From: Cervus elaphus
Lineage: Eukaryota > Chordata > Mammalia > Artiodactyla > Cervidae
Assembly (NCBI RefSeq): GCF_910594005.1
Contig: NC_057826.1
Coordinates: 78,597,163-78,661,162 of the forward strand
DNA: 64,000 nucleotides
Reading direction: 5' to 3'
A program made the position numbers and the translations under genes. Below the pieces are notes generated by a model. The model saw only the letters and a list, made by a program, of their open reading frames with translations, was not told the origin of the DNA and made no database searches. Shown in pieces: positions 54,770-64,000 of the stretch; the stretch's first letter is position 1, and the number at the start of each line of letters is the position of its first letter.

Positions 54770-56380
54770 AAGAAGTACCAGGGAGTATGTGTGCGTGGGG
54801 GAAGCAGGGTGTGAGAAGTGGCTGGAGGGGAAAGCTCAATGGTTGAAGCGCTGGACCCTTCAACTCTACTTCAATCTCACTTGATTTCGTTCAGGGGCTG
54901 GGATTTCTCCTGAGTTCATTTTAAAAAGAGTTCTAATTTTGTAAAAGGTCTGCAAAGCACTGTCCTAAGAGAGAGGAAGACAGCTGTGCCTGGGCCTCTG
55001 GACTGCGGCGCAGAGGGAGCTGTGGTGTGGCTCCCTGCCACATTTGATGCCCTGCCCTGGCTGTAGAGCAGGTCTTGGTCCACACTGGCAGCTCCCGGCT
55101 CCAGGGGCTCTGGAGACACTTTTCAGCAAAATGAATCTCCTCAGGCACGAGAGCCATTTGTTTTCCAAACTCCCTTCTCTGGTCTCACTAATTCCCAATT
55201 TCCCCGCATTTGACAAATGCAATTAACAAGCCTCGATCAGTTCCTGGCCGACAGCCCTCATCAATCAATAGGGAGACTTCAGAGACTGCGTGGGGCTGAG
55301 CAGGAGGGAAGTGCAAGGAGGGAAGGTGGCTGCAGTGCGGGAGAGAACAGGCTTCATAGCTCGCTTATCTCTGAGTGACCCCTCCCAGCCCCTTGGCCTC
55401 AGAAGAGGACACTCCACGGCCACCCTCACCAACCACTTTCTTCCTTCTTGCCAACTCACATGAAGCAGTGTTTATGCCCTCCGCATTATCTAAAGGTTTC
55501 TCCCATCAACCTCCTGCATCTCTCCTGTCTTCTCCTTAACAGAAGGCCTTGCCATCTGCTGCCACCATAGCCTGGGAAGCCCCTCAGTGCTAGGGGTGAC
55601 AAATCTGCCATCTCTCTGCTCTCAGCAGGGACTCTTCCGCACCCACAGGCTCCAGGAACAATTTTGTGCTGTTTCCTGCCCAGGACGCTAGAAGTCCACA
55701 ATCATTTCCCTCTGTCTCCTACAAACACACACCGCAGGGCCAGAAGGACAGGCATCACCAGGCTCGTGGTCACTATGCTTTCACACACACCTCTCTGTCC
55801 TCTCTGTTCCCAGGGTCAAAGCCTTCCTTTCCCAACTGGCTTACCCTCCTCACCTCTCTGCTCTGCATGTGGCATCAGCCTCCCTCCCCCCAGCACAGGG
55901 GGAGAGCTTTTTCCTGTGCATCTTTCCACCTCATCAACTTTTCATCTCTCTGCAAACGGAATCAAGACGTCTCTCCCTCCTCCCTGCCGCTCTCTCTTTC
56001 TCCTTTGTTATTAGCTTCATGAGTGGGGATGTTAATGTATTCACTAGACAATGTCTTCACACCGCTGTTTCCTGTAATTACAGTCCCTTCCCTCCCACTG
56101 TCCCAGCCCATTTGACTGTAAAGTGCTTGGAGGAGGGACAGTGTGGAGAAAAGACGCAAAACAGGCTGAGGTCGAGTAGTGTCATGTTAACATTCAAGAA
56201 AGTAAAACCAATAATTACCTCTGCAGTAGCTCATTAACAGCTGGTAACACATGGAGGTCAATGCACCAGAGATTAAAGAAAATGTGATTGATACAATTGG
56301 GGATCCCCTCCACTAGAGGATGGGGAACTGTACCCTATTACCAACAACAGTCACCCCCAAGAAATGCAAGCAGCCACATC
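54770..56380. other. PSMB5 3' flank, no gene recognised
   Basis: This is unique, in parts C/T-rich sequence (about 55640-56000) with overlapping chance frames. The PSMB5 3' UTR occupies its upper edge; its end is not clear. Confidence 0.4.
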
Positions 56381-56389
56381 CATCCTCCT

Positions 56390-56676
56390 TCAGCGGGTAG
56401 ATCCACTATACTTGTCATGTAGATCAGCGACATTGTCACTGGAGACCCGGATCCAGCCATCCTCCCTGACATGGTAGAGGTTGACTGAACCTCCTGAGTA
56501 GGCATCTCTGTAGGTGGCTTGGTAGATGGCTCGACGGGCCAGATCATAGGCCTCCTCCACCTCCAGGTCATAGGAGTAACCCCGATCCATGACCCCATAA
56601 GCATATACAGAGCCAGAACCTACAGAGAAGGTGGCCCCCGAAATCCGGTTTCCTTCACTGTCCACGTAGTAGAGGC
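56390..56676 (-). CDS. PSMB5: PSMB5 exon 3
   Basis: The exon carries 287 bases including the TGA at 56390-56392, after acceptor ctctttccag. It encodes LYYVDSEGNRISGATFSVGS through the C-terminus DKYSGSTR. The SVGSGS and YGVMDRGY segments are typical of beta5. The 3' UTR end is not obvious; no canonical AATAAA was seen on the minus strand immediately downstream. Confidence 0.96.
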
Positions 56677-59600
56677 CTGGAAAGAGAGATGAGGTTAGTA
56701 AGAAAACAATGATCACCTCTTCTGACATCTAATTCATCTTTAAAGGCAACAGTTCTCCTTTCCTCTTGAAACCCAGGGAGACCAACAGAAATTCAAGAAA
56801 ATAGCAGTGCTATAAAATTACAAAGAAAAAAAAAGTGAAGAAATAAAATTAAATATGAATACTTCAGGATTCTACACATTCCACTCCATCTCACCTAACA
56901 TTACAGTTACTGCCTTGTCTGTCTTCTTTGTACAACCAAAAAACTAGTATAATTCAAATGACTTTGGTTTCAAGCACAGAACTTCAGGCACTGTGGGAGA
57001 TAATATCTGAGACAATCCTAACCCTCAAGAGTTCAGGCTATTTGGGAATATTATCTGGACAAGTATGCTATCTCTTCTATCACAGAGTAAGAGAATAAAG
57101 TCTAGAATTCTAAGTCATATTGTAAAGAACCTGCACTGTCCAACATGGTAGCCATCAGCCACATGTGACTCAACACTTGAAGCTAGTACCTTCCACATAT
57201 GCTGGAGTGATAGTCTTTTGGATCTATCAGGTTAAATAAAATATATTATTAAAATTACTTTTCCTTTTCAATTTTAAAAACATGGCTACAACATTTAAGA
57301 TTACATGTATGGCTCACATTATATTTCTATTGGACAGTGCTGGTATAGACTAAACAGTTGGCCAGGCCAACCGCCTTTTTTTTTTAATTTAAAAAAATTT
57401 ATCTTCTTTCTTTTTTCTCGCCACATCGTGCAGCTTGCGAGATCTTAGCTCCCCAAACCCAGGCCCTCTCAGCAGTGAAAGTGCACAATCCTAACCACTG
57501 GACCATGAGGGAATTCCCCCAACTGCCTATTTTTATAGTTTTTTTTTGGATCACACCCACAACCTTTTGTGTATAGATTGTCTAGGACTGCTGTTATGCT
57601 AAAACCAAGCTATGTAGTTGAGACAAAGATTACAGAGCCGGCAAACCTAGAATATTTACTTACATTTGGTCCTTTATGGAAAAGTTAGCCAACCGCTAGT
57701 ATAACAAAAAATTAGACACAGATTTAATAAAATTTTTATCACTTCCATCTGCCCCTGGACCTCTCCAGCTGGATGCCTTTGTCACCAAATTCATATTTAA
57801 ATTTTCTGTCCTCACAGACCAAAAACTCATCACTCTTCTGCCCTACCAATCCATTTCCTTCTGTATTTTCAAATTCTGTCAATGCATCACTAATATTTTT
57901 CCTATTTCAGTGGGTCTCAACACTAACTATGCACCAGCATCATCTAAGGAAGTTTTTTTTTTGGCCAGGGCATGTAGCTCCCAGGACCTTAGTTCTCCAA
58001 CCAGGGACTGAACCTGGGCCCCTGGCAGTGAAAGTGCCAATTCCTAACCACTGAACCGCCAGGGAATTCCAGGTATTTTTAAAAAGATGCCAAGGACTTA
58101 ACCCAGGTATTCTTTTTTAATTGGTCTGGGTGGGGGACAAGCACAGAGCTAGATTCTGACGTTCTTCAGGTGTTCACGATACAAGCCAGGTTGAAAAGAA
58201 TGGCACTTATCAGTTTCCAGGTTCCGATGGTTCTAACATGGAGCCCCTCCTCAGGCCCACTGCCACTACCTTGCCAAGCCAGTGCACCATCTGGTTCCAA
58301 TTTCCCTTTCTGGCTCTCTAGCTCACTACTCTGCTTCACACATTTTTTTAGCTCCAATTAAACGAGACTTCCAGTTACTCCCTGCAAGACCTCATGCTTC
58401 TTCCCCCTCGTTTGTTCGTATGTTTCTTTTTTCACATCCAGGAAAATGACACCTACCTATGAAGCCCTCCCCAGTTTCTCCCATCAGAAGCAATTCTTCC
58501 CACCTCCTTAAATTCTTTCAGCATTTTACTGGTTCTCTTTAAAGTGGTATTCATCTCATTCAGCCTCACATGAAGTAATCTGGGATCCTTTCTCAGTCTG
58601 CTTGAGGCCAGGGGCTGACTCATCCTGAACAGGACAACTTGTCAGGAAGGCTTCTCTGAGATAGTACAATTTAGGTTAAGCTCTGGCTTCCTGGGTTTTC
58701 CTTGCTAGCCAGTTTTTGTACTCTTTTATACTGTTATCCACCACCTGGGACCAATCCAATAGCTAACGGTTCAAAACATTTCCAAAATGCCTCCCTAGAC
58801 TGCACAAGAGGTATGGAACTGTTCTTTCACACTTTTCAAATTTCACACAAATCAAAATAAATGTTTCAATTTCCAAAGTAACAAAGGGAGCTCCTCTCTC
58901 ACAGGCACTTTTAAGTCTCTCCTCATCCATCCTCTATTGAGGGGTGAACTAATATTCTCCAAAGCAAATGAAAAAGTGGTGGGTATTCCACAGTTGATCA
59001 ATAGAGGAAAACTAGGCATTTAGAAAGGTAAATGAGGGAATTCCCTGGCCGTCCAATGGCTAGGCCTCTGCACTTTCACTGCAGAGGGCACAGGTTCAAT
59101 TCTTGGTCAGGGAACTAAGAACCCACAAGCCACAAGGTTAAAAAAAAACAAAGAAAGAAAGCAGGTAAATGAATGAAGCAAAAACAACAGGAGGAGAGAT
59201 TAATTATTTTCAAGCACCAAAGGGGAAAATCACACAAAATGTGACTAGCCGTATTCCAGCTTGACTAAAGGGACATTCAAAATTGGCTGAAGAGAAACTG
59301 CTATCAGATACAAGTCTGAATTTCCTGGCAAGGATTTTATATACTAGGAAGAAAAACAGGTTAAGGAATTCTTTTCAGAGACAACAGGACTGAAGTGATT
59401 ATATCAAACAAGAAAAAGAGATGGGCCCAAAGGGCCCCTTCTAGGCCAAAGACTCTCTACAGGAAAAAAGGGAAAAGAAATGACTAATGTTTGAGTAGTT
59501 ACTTGGTTTCGTTGTCCAATAAGGTAGCCACCAGCCACATGTGGCTGCTGAGCTCTTGAAATGACGTTGACACACGCCAAAATGATATTTTAGTTATTAT

Positions 59601-61325
59601 GGATTAAGACCATTGTTAAAATTAATTTCACCCATTTCTTCTCACTTTTAAAATATATCCATTAGGAAAAAGTAAAATTACATGTTACATGTGTAGCTCA
59701 CATTTAATTTTTTAATTTATTTTTTAATATCTAGCTCACATTATTTCTATCAGATGGCACTGATTAGAGTTTTTATGTCTATTACCCAATTCTTTTTTTT
59801 TTTATTACCCAATTCTTAAATACAACTCTTTGCACGTCTTATCATTTTACAGGAGAGACTAGGAGAAACAGTTTATGGGCCAGACACTGCATATTTGACA
59901 TGTATTGCCTCATGGAACCTATATAAGATGATGAAACAGGCTGAGAAAATAAACCACCTGCCCTAAGTCACATGGATGATCAATGACACAGCTAATCTAC
60001 CTCTGTGCCCTTTCCTACACTACATCTCTTCTTTGAACAAAGAGAAGGAAGGACAGAGAACTAATCAACACATCCTTAGCACTGACATATGCTCTTTCAA
60101 TCACCTGTTTATGCAACCCTTCCTCTCTGTAATGGCAGCCCAAGAATCACACGGTTGCAGCTTAACTTACCAGGGCCTCTCTTATCCCAGCCACAGATCA
60201 TGGTGCCCATGGACAGCCCCATGCCTTTATACTGATACACCATGTTGGCAAGCAGCTTGGAGGCAGCTGCAACGGAGATGCGTTCCTTGTTCCGAAGCTC
60301 ATAGATTCTACATTGCCGAGCCAATAGCCGCTCCCAGAAGCTGCAATCCGCTGCACCCCCAGCCATGGTGCCCAGCAGGTAGGGATTGATCTCTATCACC
60401 TTCTTTACTGTCTGGGAGGCGATGTAGGCACCGGCTGTGGCCCGGGAATCTGCTGCAACAATGACTCCGTGGCGAAACTGTTAAGATCAGAGAAAACACA
60501 AGCCAGGAGCCACATCAGACCACAAAAACATCACCTTGACATTTCTTTATGCATCGATACAACCCCTGAACATCTCTGTCGCTGCTGTTTTATACTTCAC
60601 AACATACTTTCCCACTTATATGTCACTGGAGCTTCACATCAATAGCTTGAGGTGAGATTACCTTCACTTACTGGCTAAGGAAACAGGCTCAATGAGATCG
60701 AATTACTTACCCAAGATCACAGAGCCAGTTATTACAAAGCTAGGCCAGGAATCCCAATTGTCTGGCTCCTATTAGAGTGCTTCCTCCCAGCAACTTTCCT
60801 CCTCATAACGTTTCAGTTACCCTGACCTATCCGGGCCACTCAGTTTCCAAAGACTTTGGGGTCGCCTGGGAATCAATCCAAACGGCCTCGAAATCCTTTT
60901 CCCACTCACCCACCTTTCCCCAGCCCCACCGCCACCCCGCTCCCGCCAGAGCGAGAACCGAGGCCTCCCGGGCCAATGAGACAGCGAAACTGCCGGGGTC
61001 GGGGCTCGAGGCCCAGGCCTCCGCCTGGGCTTCGCGGCCGCGGCCAAGGCGGGTTCCGGACCGGCTGGGAGGCCGGGAAGGGCGCGGGCAAGCGGGATTC
61101 AACCCGGCGCGGCGGCTGTGTCTGCACCTTGAAGGCCAGGGTGGTGGTTCCATGAAGCATTTCAATTCTCGGCTCCTCTGGGACACCCCAGCTGGGCGCG
61201 GCCAGGCTCAGCCCATCGCTGGGACTGCCTGGACCCAGGTCCAGCAGATCCGCACGACCCCCGAGTCCAAAAAACCCGCGCTGGTTCACCGGTAGCGGCC
61301 TCTCCAACACGCTGGCCAGCGCCAT
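56390..61325 (-). CDS. PSMB5: PSMB5, 20S proteasome subunit beta5 precursor (3 exons)
   Basis: This is the chymotrypsin-like catalytic subunit of the constitutive 20S proteasome, an N-terminal threonine hydrolase. Exons of 198, 307 and 287 bases join to 264 codons including the stop, giving 263 residues, the family length. Residues 1-59 are the propeptide, removed autocatalytically at Gly59-Thr60 in LHGTTTLAFK. Thr60 is the nucleophile (mature Thr1), with Asp76 (mature Asp17, in AADSRATAG) and Lys92 (mature Lys33, in QTVKKV) completing the active site. Met104 (mature Met45, in LLGTMAGGA) shapes the S1 pocket. The start MALASVLERP at 61325 is chosen by family identity; an ATG five codons upstream is also in frame. 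The introns contain MIR, CHR and hAT-type repeats only. The C-terminus reads SGSTR where I recall SGSTP in human. Confidence 0.97.
57136..57340. mobile_element. MITE with cactgtccaa terminal repeats in PSMB5 intron 2
   Basis: The ends cactgtccaa and ttggacagtg are exact inverted repeats around a ccacatgtgact interior. This is an ancient nonautonomous DNA transposon of hAT type. Confidence 0.65.
57395..57519 (-). mobile_element. CHR-type SINE in PSMB5 intron 2
   Basis: The reverse CHR copy ends accactggaccatgaggg with a gaattcccc end. Its B-box region is partly deleted. Confidence 0.75.
57905..58100. mobile_element. MER5-like MITE interrupted by a CHR SINE
   Basis: The half-element cagtgggtctcaacactaac sits left of a reverse CHR SINE (57951-58069), and aggtatttttaaaaagatgc continues on the right. 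Confidence 0.5.
57951..58069 (-). mobile_element. CHR-type SINE in PSMB5 intron 2
   Basis: The reverse CHR copy has B-box gggactgaacctgggcccct and ends accgccagggaattcc. Confidence 0.8.
58380..58650 (+). mobile_element. Possible L2 LINE fragment
   Basis: The segment has L2-like wording, including tgaagccctccccagtttct and a ccaggggctgact end. It is strongly diverged. Confidence 0.35.
59034..59150 (+). mobile_element. CHR-type SINE with target-site duplication
   Basis: The CHR copy starts gggaattccctggccgtcca and ends in an A tail. The 10-mer aggtaaatga occurs before it (about 59024) and after the tail (about 59163). Confidence 0.83.
59518..59766. mobile_element. Second MITE of the tgtccaa family in PSMB5 intron 2
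   Basis: The element starts ttgtccaataaggtagccac and has the ccacatgtggctgctgagct interior shared with the copy at 57136-57340, in the same orientation. Its far terminus is eroded. Confidence 0.6.
60171..60477 (-). CDS. PSMB5: PSMB5 exon 2
   Basis: The exon is 307 bases, with acceptor tcttaacag and donor CCTG|GTAAGTT. It encodes FRHGVIVAADSRATAG through CGWDKRGPG, with Asp76, Lys92 and Met104. It ends in phase 1 in a Gly codon. Confidence 0.96.
60595..60785. mobile_element. MIR SINE in PSMB5 intron 1
   Basis: The core contains ggctaaggaaacaggctcaa and acccaagatcacagagccag with a downstream gtctggctcctattagag part. It runs in the plus orientation, antisense to the gene. A weaker MIR-like piece lies at about 59870-59972 in intron 2. 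Confidence 0.65.
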
Positions 61326-61440
61326 GTCTAGTAAGGGCAAAGGGAACTGACTGCCAGAACGCCTAGCAAAGAACGGCCGGGCAACGCCTCGCCGTCACAG
61401 CTTCACTCCCTATTAAATCTATCCCAGGGAGGAGCCATTT
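60900..61440 (-). promoter_or_regulatory. PSMB5: CpG island over PSMB5 exon 1 and promoter
   Basis: GC and CpG content rise across exon 1 and its flanks. Upstream sequence to about 61.7 kb lacks a TATA box and includes a YY1-like AAAGATGGCC on the minus strand near 61660-61669. This fits a housekeeping promoter; the transcription start was not placed. Confidence 0.6.
61128..61325 (-). CDS. PSMB5: PSMB5 exon 1
   Basis: The exon has 66 codons, from MALASVLERP to TTTLAFK, with donor AAG|GTGCAG. It carries the whole propeptide and the catalytic Thr60. Confidence 0.96.
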
Positions 61441-61699
61441 TAAGTCCTGGCAACCACGCCTCCAAACACAAGCGCCAGATGCGAGTAATTATTTTCACCA
61501 AGGAGGAAAAAAATAAATGGCTTCACTCCCCTTAAATTATAAAGGGGTGTGGCTGACATCTTGACTTTGGCCACGTAACCAACACGGGATTAGATTAACG
61601 TCAAATTCATAGGAAGCAAACGCAAACGTCAGGTTGAGGGAGGGAAGTGGGGCCGGCCATCTTTGAGAAGGGCGTGACTGGATGAAACTGTTCTAAACC

Positions 61700-62770
61700 G
61701 GTAGCGGTAAATCTGCCCGCCCAGCCCGGTGTCTTAGCAACAATTAACATCTATACCTTTTCAGCGGTCTGTTAATGTGACTGAAGTTGCCATTTTGTTT
61801 AAGGGCACTCTCTAATACTGAGTAAAATAATGATCTACTCTGAGGCCATTTTCCTATGAAGTTACTAAAACCACAGTAGTTGGAGCTAGAAAGCGCAACA
61901 AGCATGAGAGCTATACCTCTTGTTTTTTGATAGCATCAATCTCCACGATAGCCAGGTTCTCTAACAGCAACCAATTTTTAAGATTCAGTGTTGTCTTTAC
62001 TCCCACCCCCTGATGGAAATTCTAATAAGTAATGAATTGCCCAAAAGGCAGATAGAAAAATAAAGAAGGAAAAGCGAAGGGCCCAGTTAATTCACAGACT
62101 GGATTCGCAATGCAGCTCCTGAATAACTGAGTCGATAGTAATTTACCATTTCAGAGCCTGGAGGAGAGTTGAGGCTCCATAAAGATGTACCAAGAGGTTT
62201 CCTGACTTAATCTTGCTAAGACAAGCCCTTATTCAAGAACGTGCTGTATTTCGTTGTCTCTACCTCTCTCCACCCACCTTCATTTTTCAACCCTTTTGGG
62301 AACTATAACAAGCAAAGGAGTGGGCAAATGTATGAAATGTTGCCTCCTGCTTTACGTTTCTATGAAGTCAGTGTCTAGTCTTCCTTGTTGGATTCCAGCA
62401 GCAACATCCATCAATATCTAAATTCCTCTTTCCTCTGATGCCCAACTCAGCCCCTCCTCTTCCCAGCAGACTCTGCATGTGTTGTATTTTTAATGCTGAA
62501 ATTTGGCAACTCTTTCCAAACCCAACCATCAGAATGTAATGAAGCAGAAGATCCTTATGTGGGTCTCACACTTGGATGGTGTGGAAAGTGCAGAGTGCTT
62601 CTGTTTATTGAGCACATATTATTTTGCGGTCACTCCTCCAATGCAACTAATCCTCCTTCTGACTTCTCTCAGTGGTTCTTTCCCTCTGCTACTAATGTCT
62701 GTACTTTTCTTAAGGCATTTTTATATTTTAACCTGGTTATAAATATACATTTGTCTCTCACTGGATTGTG
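61700..62770. other. PSMB5 upstream flank, no gene recognised
   Basis: This is unique sequence without a supported gene. Two overlapping plus-strand frames near 62.5-62.77 kb look like chance. Confidence 0.4.
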
Positions 62771-62796
62771 AGCTTTTAAAGACAGGTATTTCTCTG

Positions 62797-62920
62797 GAAT
62801 TCCCTGGCAGTCCAGTGGTTAGGTCTTGGTGCTTTCACTGCCAGGGGCCTGGGTTTGATCCCTGGTCAGAGAGCTAAGATCCCACAAGCCAAGCTGTGTG
62901 GCAAGGAAAAACAAAATCTG
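62797..62920 (+). mobile_element. CHR-type SINE with 19-bp target-site duplication
   Basis: This is a full CHR copy. The 19-mer aaagacaggtatttctctg occurs exactly at 62778-62796 and 62922-62940, a clean duplication. Confidence 0.88.
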
Positions 62921-62989
62921 TAAAGACAGGTATTTCTCTGTGCCAACTATATGCTTAATACATGTTTTTCAGATAAACATGTGAAAGGA

Positions 62990-63390
62990 TGACAATATTG
63001 TTCTTCTAGTCACAGAGGCTTGAAGCCTTGGCTCATACTTGACAGCTCCTGTTCCTTTCCCCCACATCCACTGGATGCCAAGTCCTGTTCATTCTCCCTT
63101 CACAGTGCTGCTCACATTCTTCTTCATTGCAATTGATATTGCCTTTGGCTTCTTATCTTCTCAATCCTGAATTACTGAAATAGTCTCCTAATTTTTCTGG
63201 GCCCAAACTATGTTTCTAATTAATTCTGCACAGTAGCAGGTTGATTTTCTTAAAACATCATCTTGATCTTATCATCTGCCTGCTTAAAAATAATCTGTAA
63301 GTTTCAGCTCCTCAGTATGACATTCAAAGCCTTCCAGAATCTGTTCCCATTTTACCTTACATTAGTTCTCTGCTCCAAGGTCCCATTCAG
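62990..63390 (+). mobile_element. L2 LINE fragment
   Basis: The stretch is colinear with L2: ccttggctcatacttgacag, a gaaatagtctcctaa segment, and cattcaaagccttccagaat near the end. Confidence 0.65.
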
Positions 63391-63429
63391 GGAGACCTCA
63401 AAGAGGAGAGGTACAAATGATCAGTGCTG

Positions 63430-64000
63430 AAATGAGTGGGAATATAAACTGATACATACCATGGAGAATAGTATGAAGTTCCCCCCGCAAAAAAAATAAT
63501 TAAAAATAGATCTAGTAATCCCATGTCTGGGTACTTATTCAAAGGAAATGAAATCACTATCTCATAGAGATAGCTGCAATCCGATGTTCACATTATTCAC
63601 AATTACCAGTATATGAAAACAATATTTATCATCAATGTACGAACGCATAAAGTATTATATATGTGGTAGAATATTATTCAGCCATAAAAAAGGAGATTCT
63701 GCCATTTGTGATGAGATGGATGAAACTTGAGGGCATTATGCTAAGTGAAAGAAGTCAGGCAGAGAAAGACAAATACTGTATGAGCTTACTTCTATGTAGG
63801 ATCTAACAAAGCCAAACTCTTAGAAACAGTAGATTGGTGGTTGTCAGAGGCTCAGAGTTGATGAAAATGGGAAGATGTTGGTCAAAAGTATACAAACTTC
63901 CAGTTATAAGAGGAATGAGTTCTGGAAATCAAATGTATAGCACAGTAACTATAGTTAACAATATTCTTTTGTATACTTGAAAGTTGCTGAGAGTAGATCT
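63430..64000 (+). mobile_element. L1 LINE, ORF2 end and 3' UTR, cut by window edge
   Basis: The segments cagccataaaaaaggagatt and gtgatgagatggatgaaact, then aagtgaaagaagtcaggcag, are hallmark L1 ORF2/3' UTR sequence. The frame is broken and the element runs beyond the window. Confidence 0.8.

Noticed and set aside
55664..56237. Overlapping plus-strand frames of 116-122 codons
   Set aside because: A C/T-rich stretch yields Ser/Pro/Leu-rich peptides in three frames, a composition effect.
61326..64000. Search for PSMB11, expected beyond PSMB5 from human synteny
   Set aside because: No beta5t-like coding sequence is present before the window ends; only repeats and unique flank.

Overview
The window is mammalian nuclear DNA from a ruminant, most likely a bovid such as cattle. 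The evidence is a dense set of ruminant repeats (Bov-tA and Bov-A2 SINEs, BovB/RTE LINE fragments, cetartiodactyl CHR tRNA-Glu SINEs) over older mammalian repeats (MIR, L2, L3/CR1, hAT-type MITEs), spliced genes with GT-AG introns, and CpG-island promoters. No bacterial, viral, CRISPR or phage feature is present.

Three spliced protein-coding genes can be rebuilt exon by exon, all on the minus strand and in the order known from human 14q11.2. AJUBA (coding 12515-20721) has 8 coding exons and 548 codons and encodes a three-LIM-domain adaptor. C14orf93 (coding 24852-33631) has 6 coding exons and 539 codons; its biochemical function is not established to my knowledge. PSMB5 (coding 56390-61325) has 3 exons and 263 codons and encodes the chymotrypsin-like beta5 subunit of the 20S proteasome. 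All splice phases add up and every internal junction has a GT donor and AG acceptor, so the coding models are firm. UTR ends and the non-coding first exon of C14orf93 are not resolved.

Layout: 1-12 kb is repeat-rich flank of the AJUBA 3' end, including a 2.5-kb nested BovB and a 0.63-kb BovB with an open 197-codon reverse-transcriptase tail. 12.5-21.2 kb is AJUBA, with a large CpG island over exon 1 and a second CpG-dense block inside intron 1. 21.2-24.8 kb is intergenic and holds a long L2 remnant. 24.8-33.8 kb is the C14orf93 coding part, and 33.8-44.3 kb its probable 5' intron(s), ending in two CpG-rich blocks (about 41.0-41.6 and 44.05-44.27 kb) that are candidate promoters. 44.3-56.3 kb is intergenic, repeat-laden and without recognisable genes. 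56.4-61.4 kb is PSMB5 with its CpG-island promoter. 61.4-64 kb is flank with L2, CHR and L1 pieces.

The three genes share strand and neighbourhood but not a pathway: AJUBA works in adhesion, Hippo and mitotic signalling, PSMB5 in protein degradation. I found no convincing undescribed biological system. The points most worth a second look are a 36-bp perfect duplication flanking a truncated SINE, the paired candidate promoters of C14orf93, the intron-1 CpG block of AJUBA, and the SINE insertions in the likely AJUBA 3' UTR.
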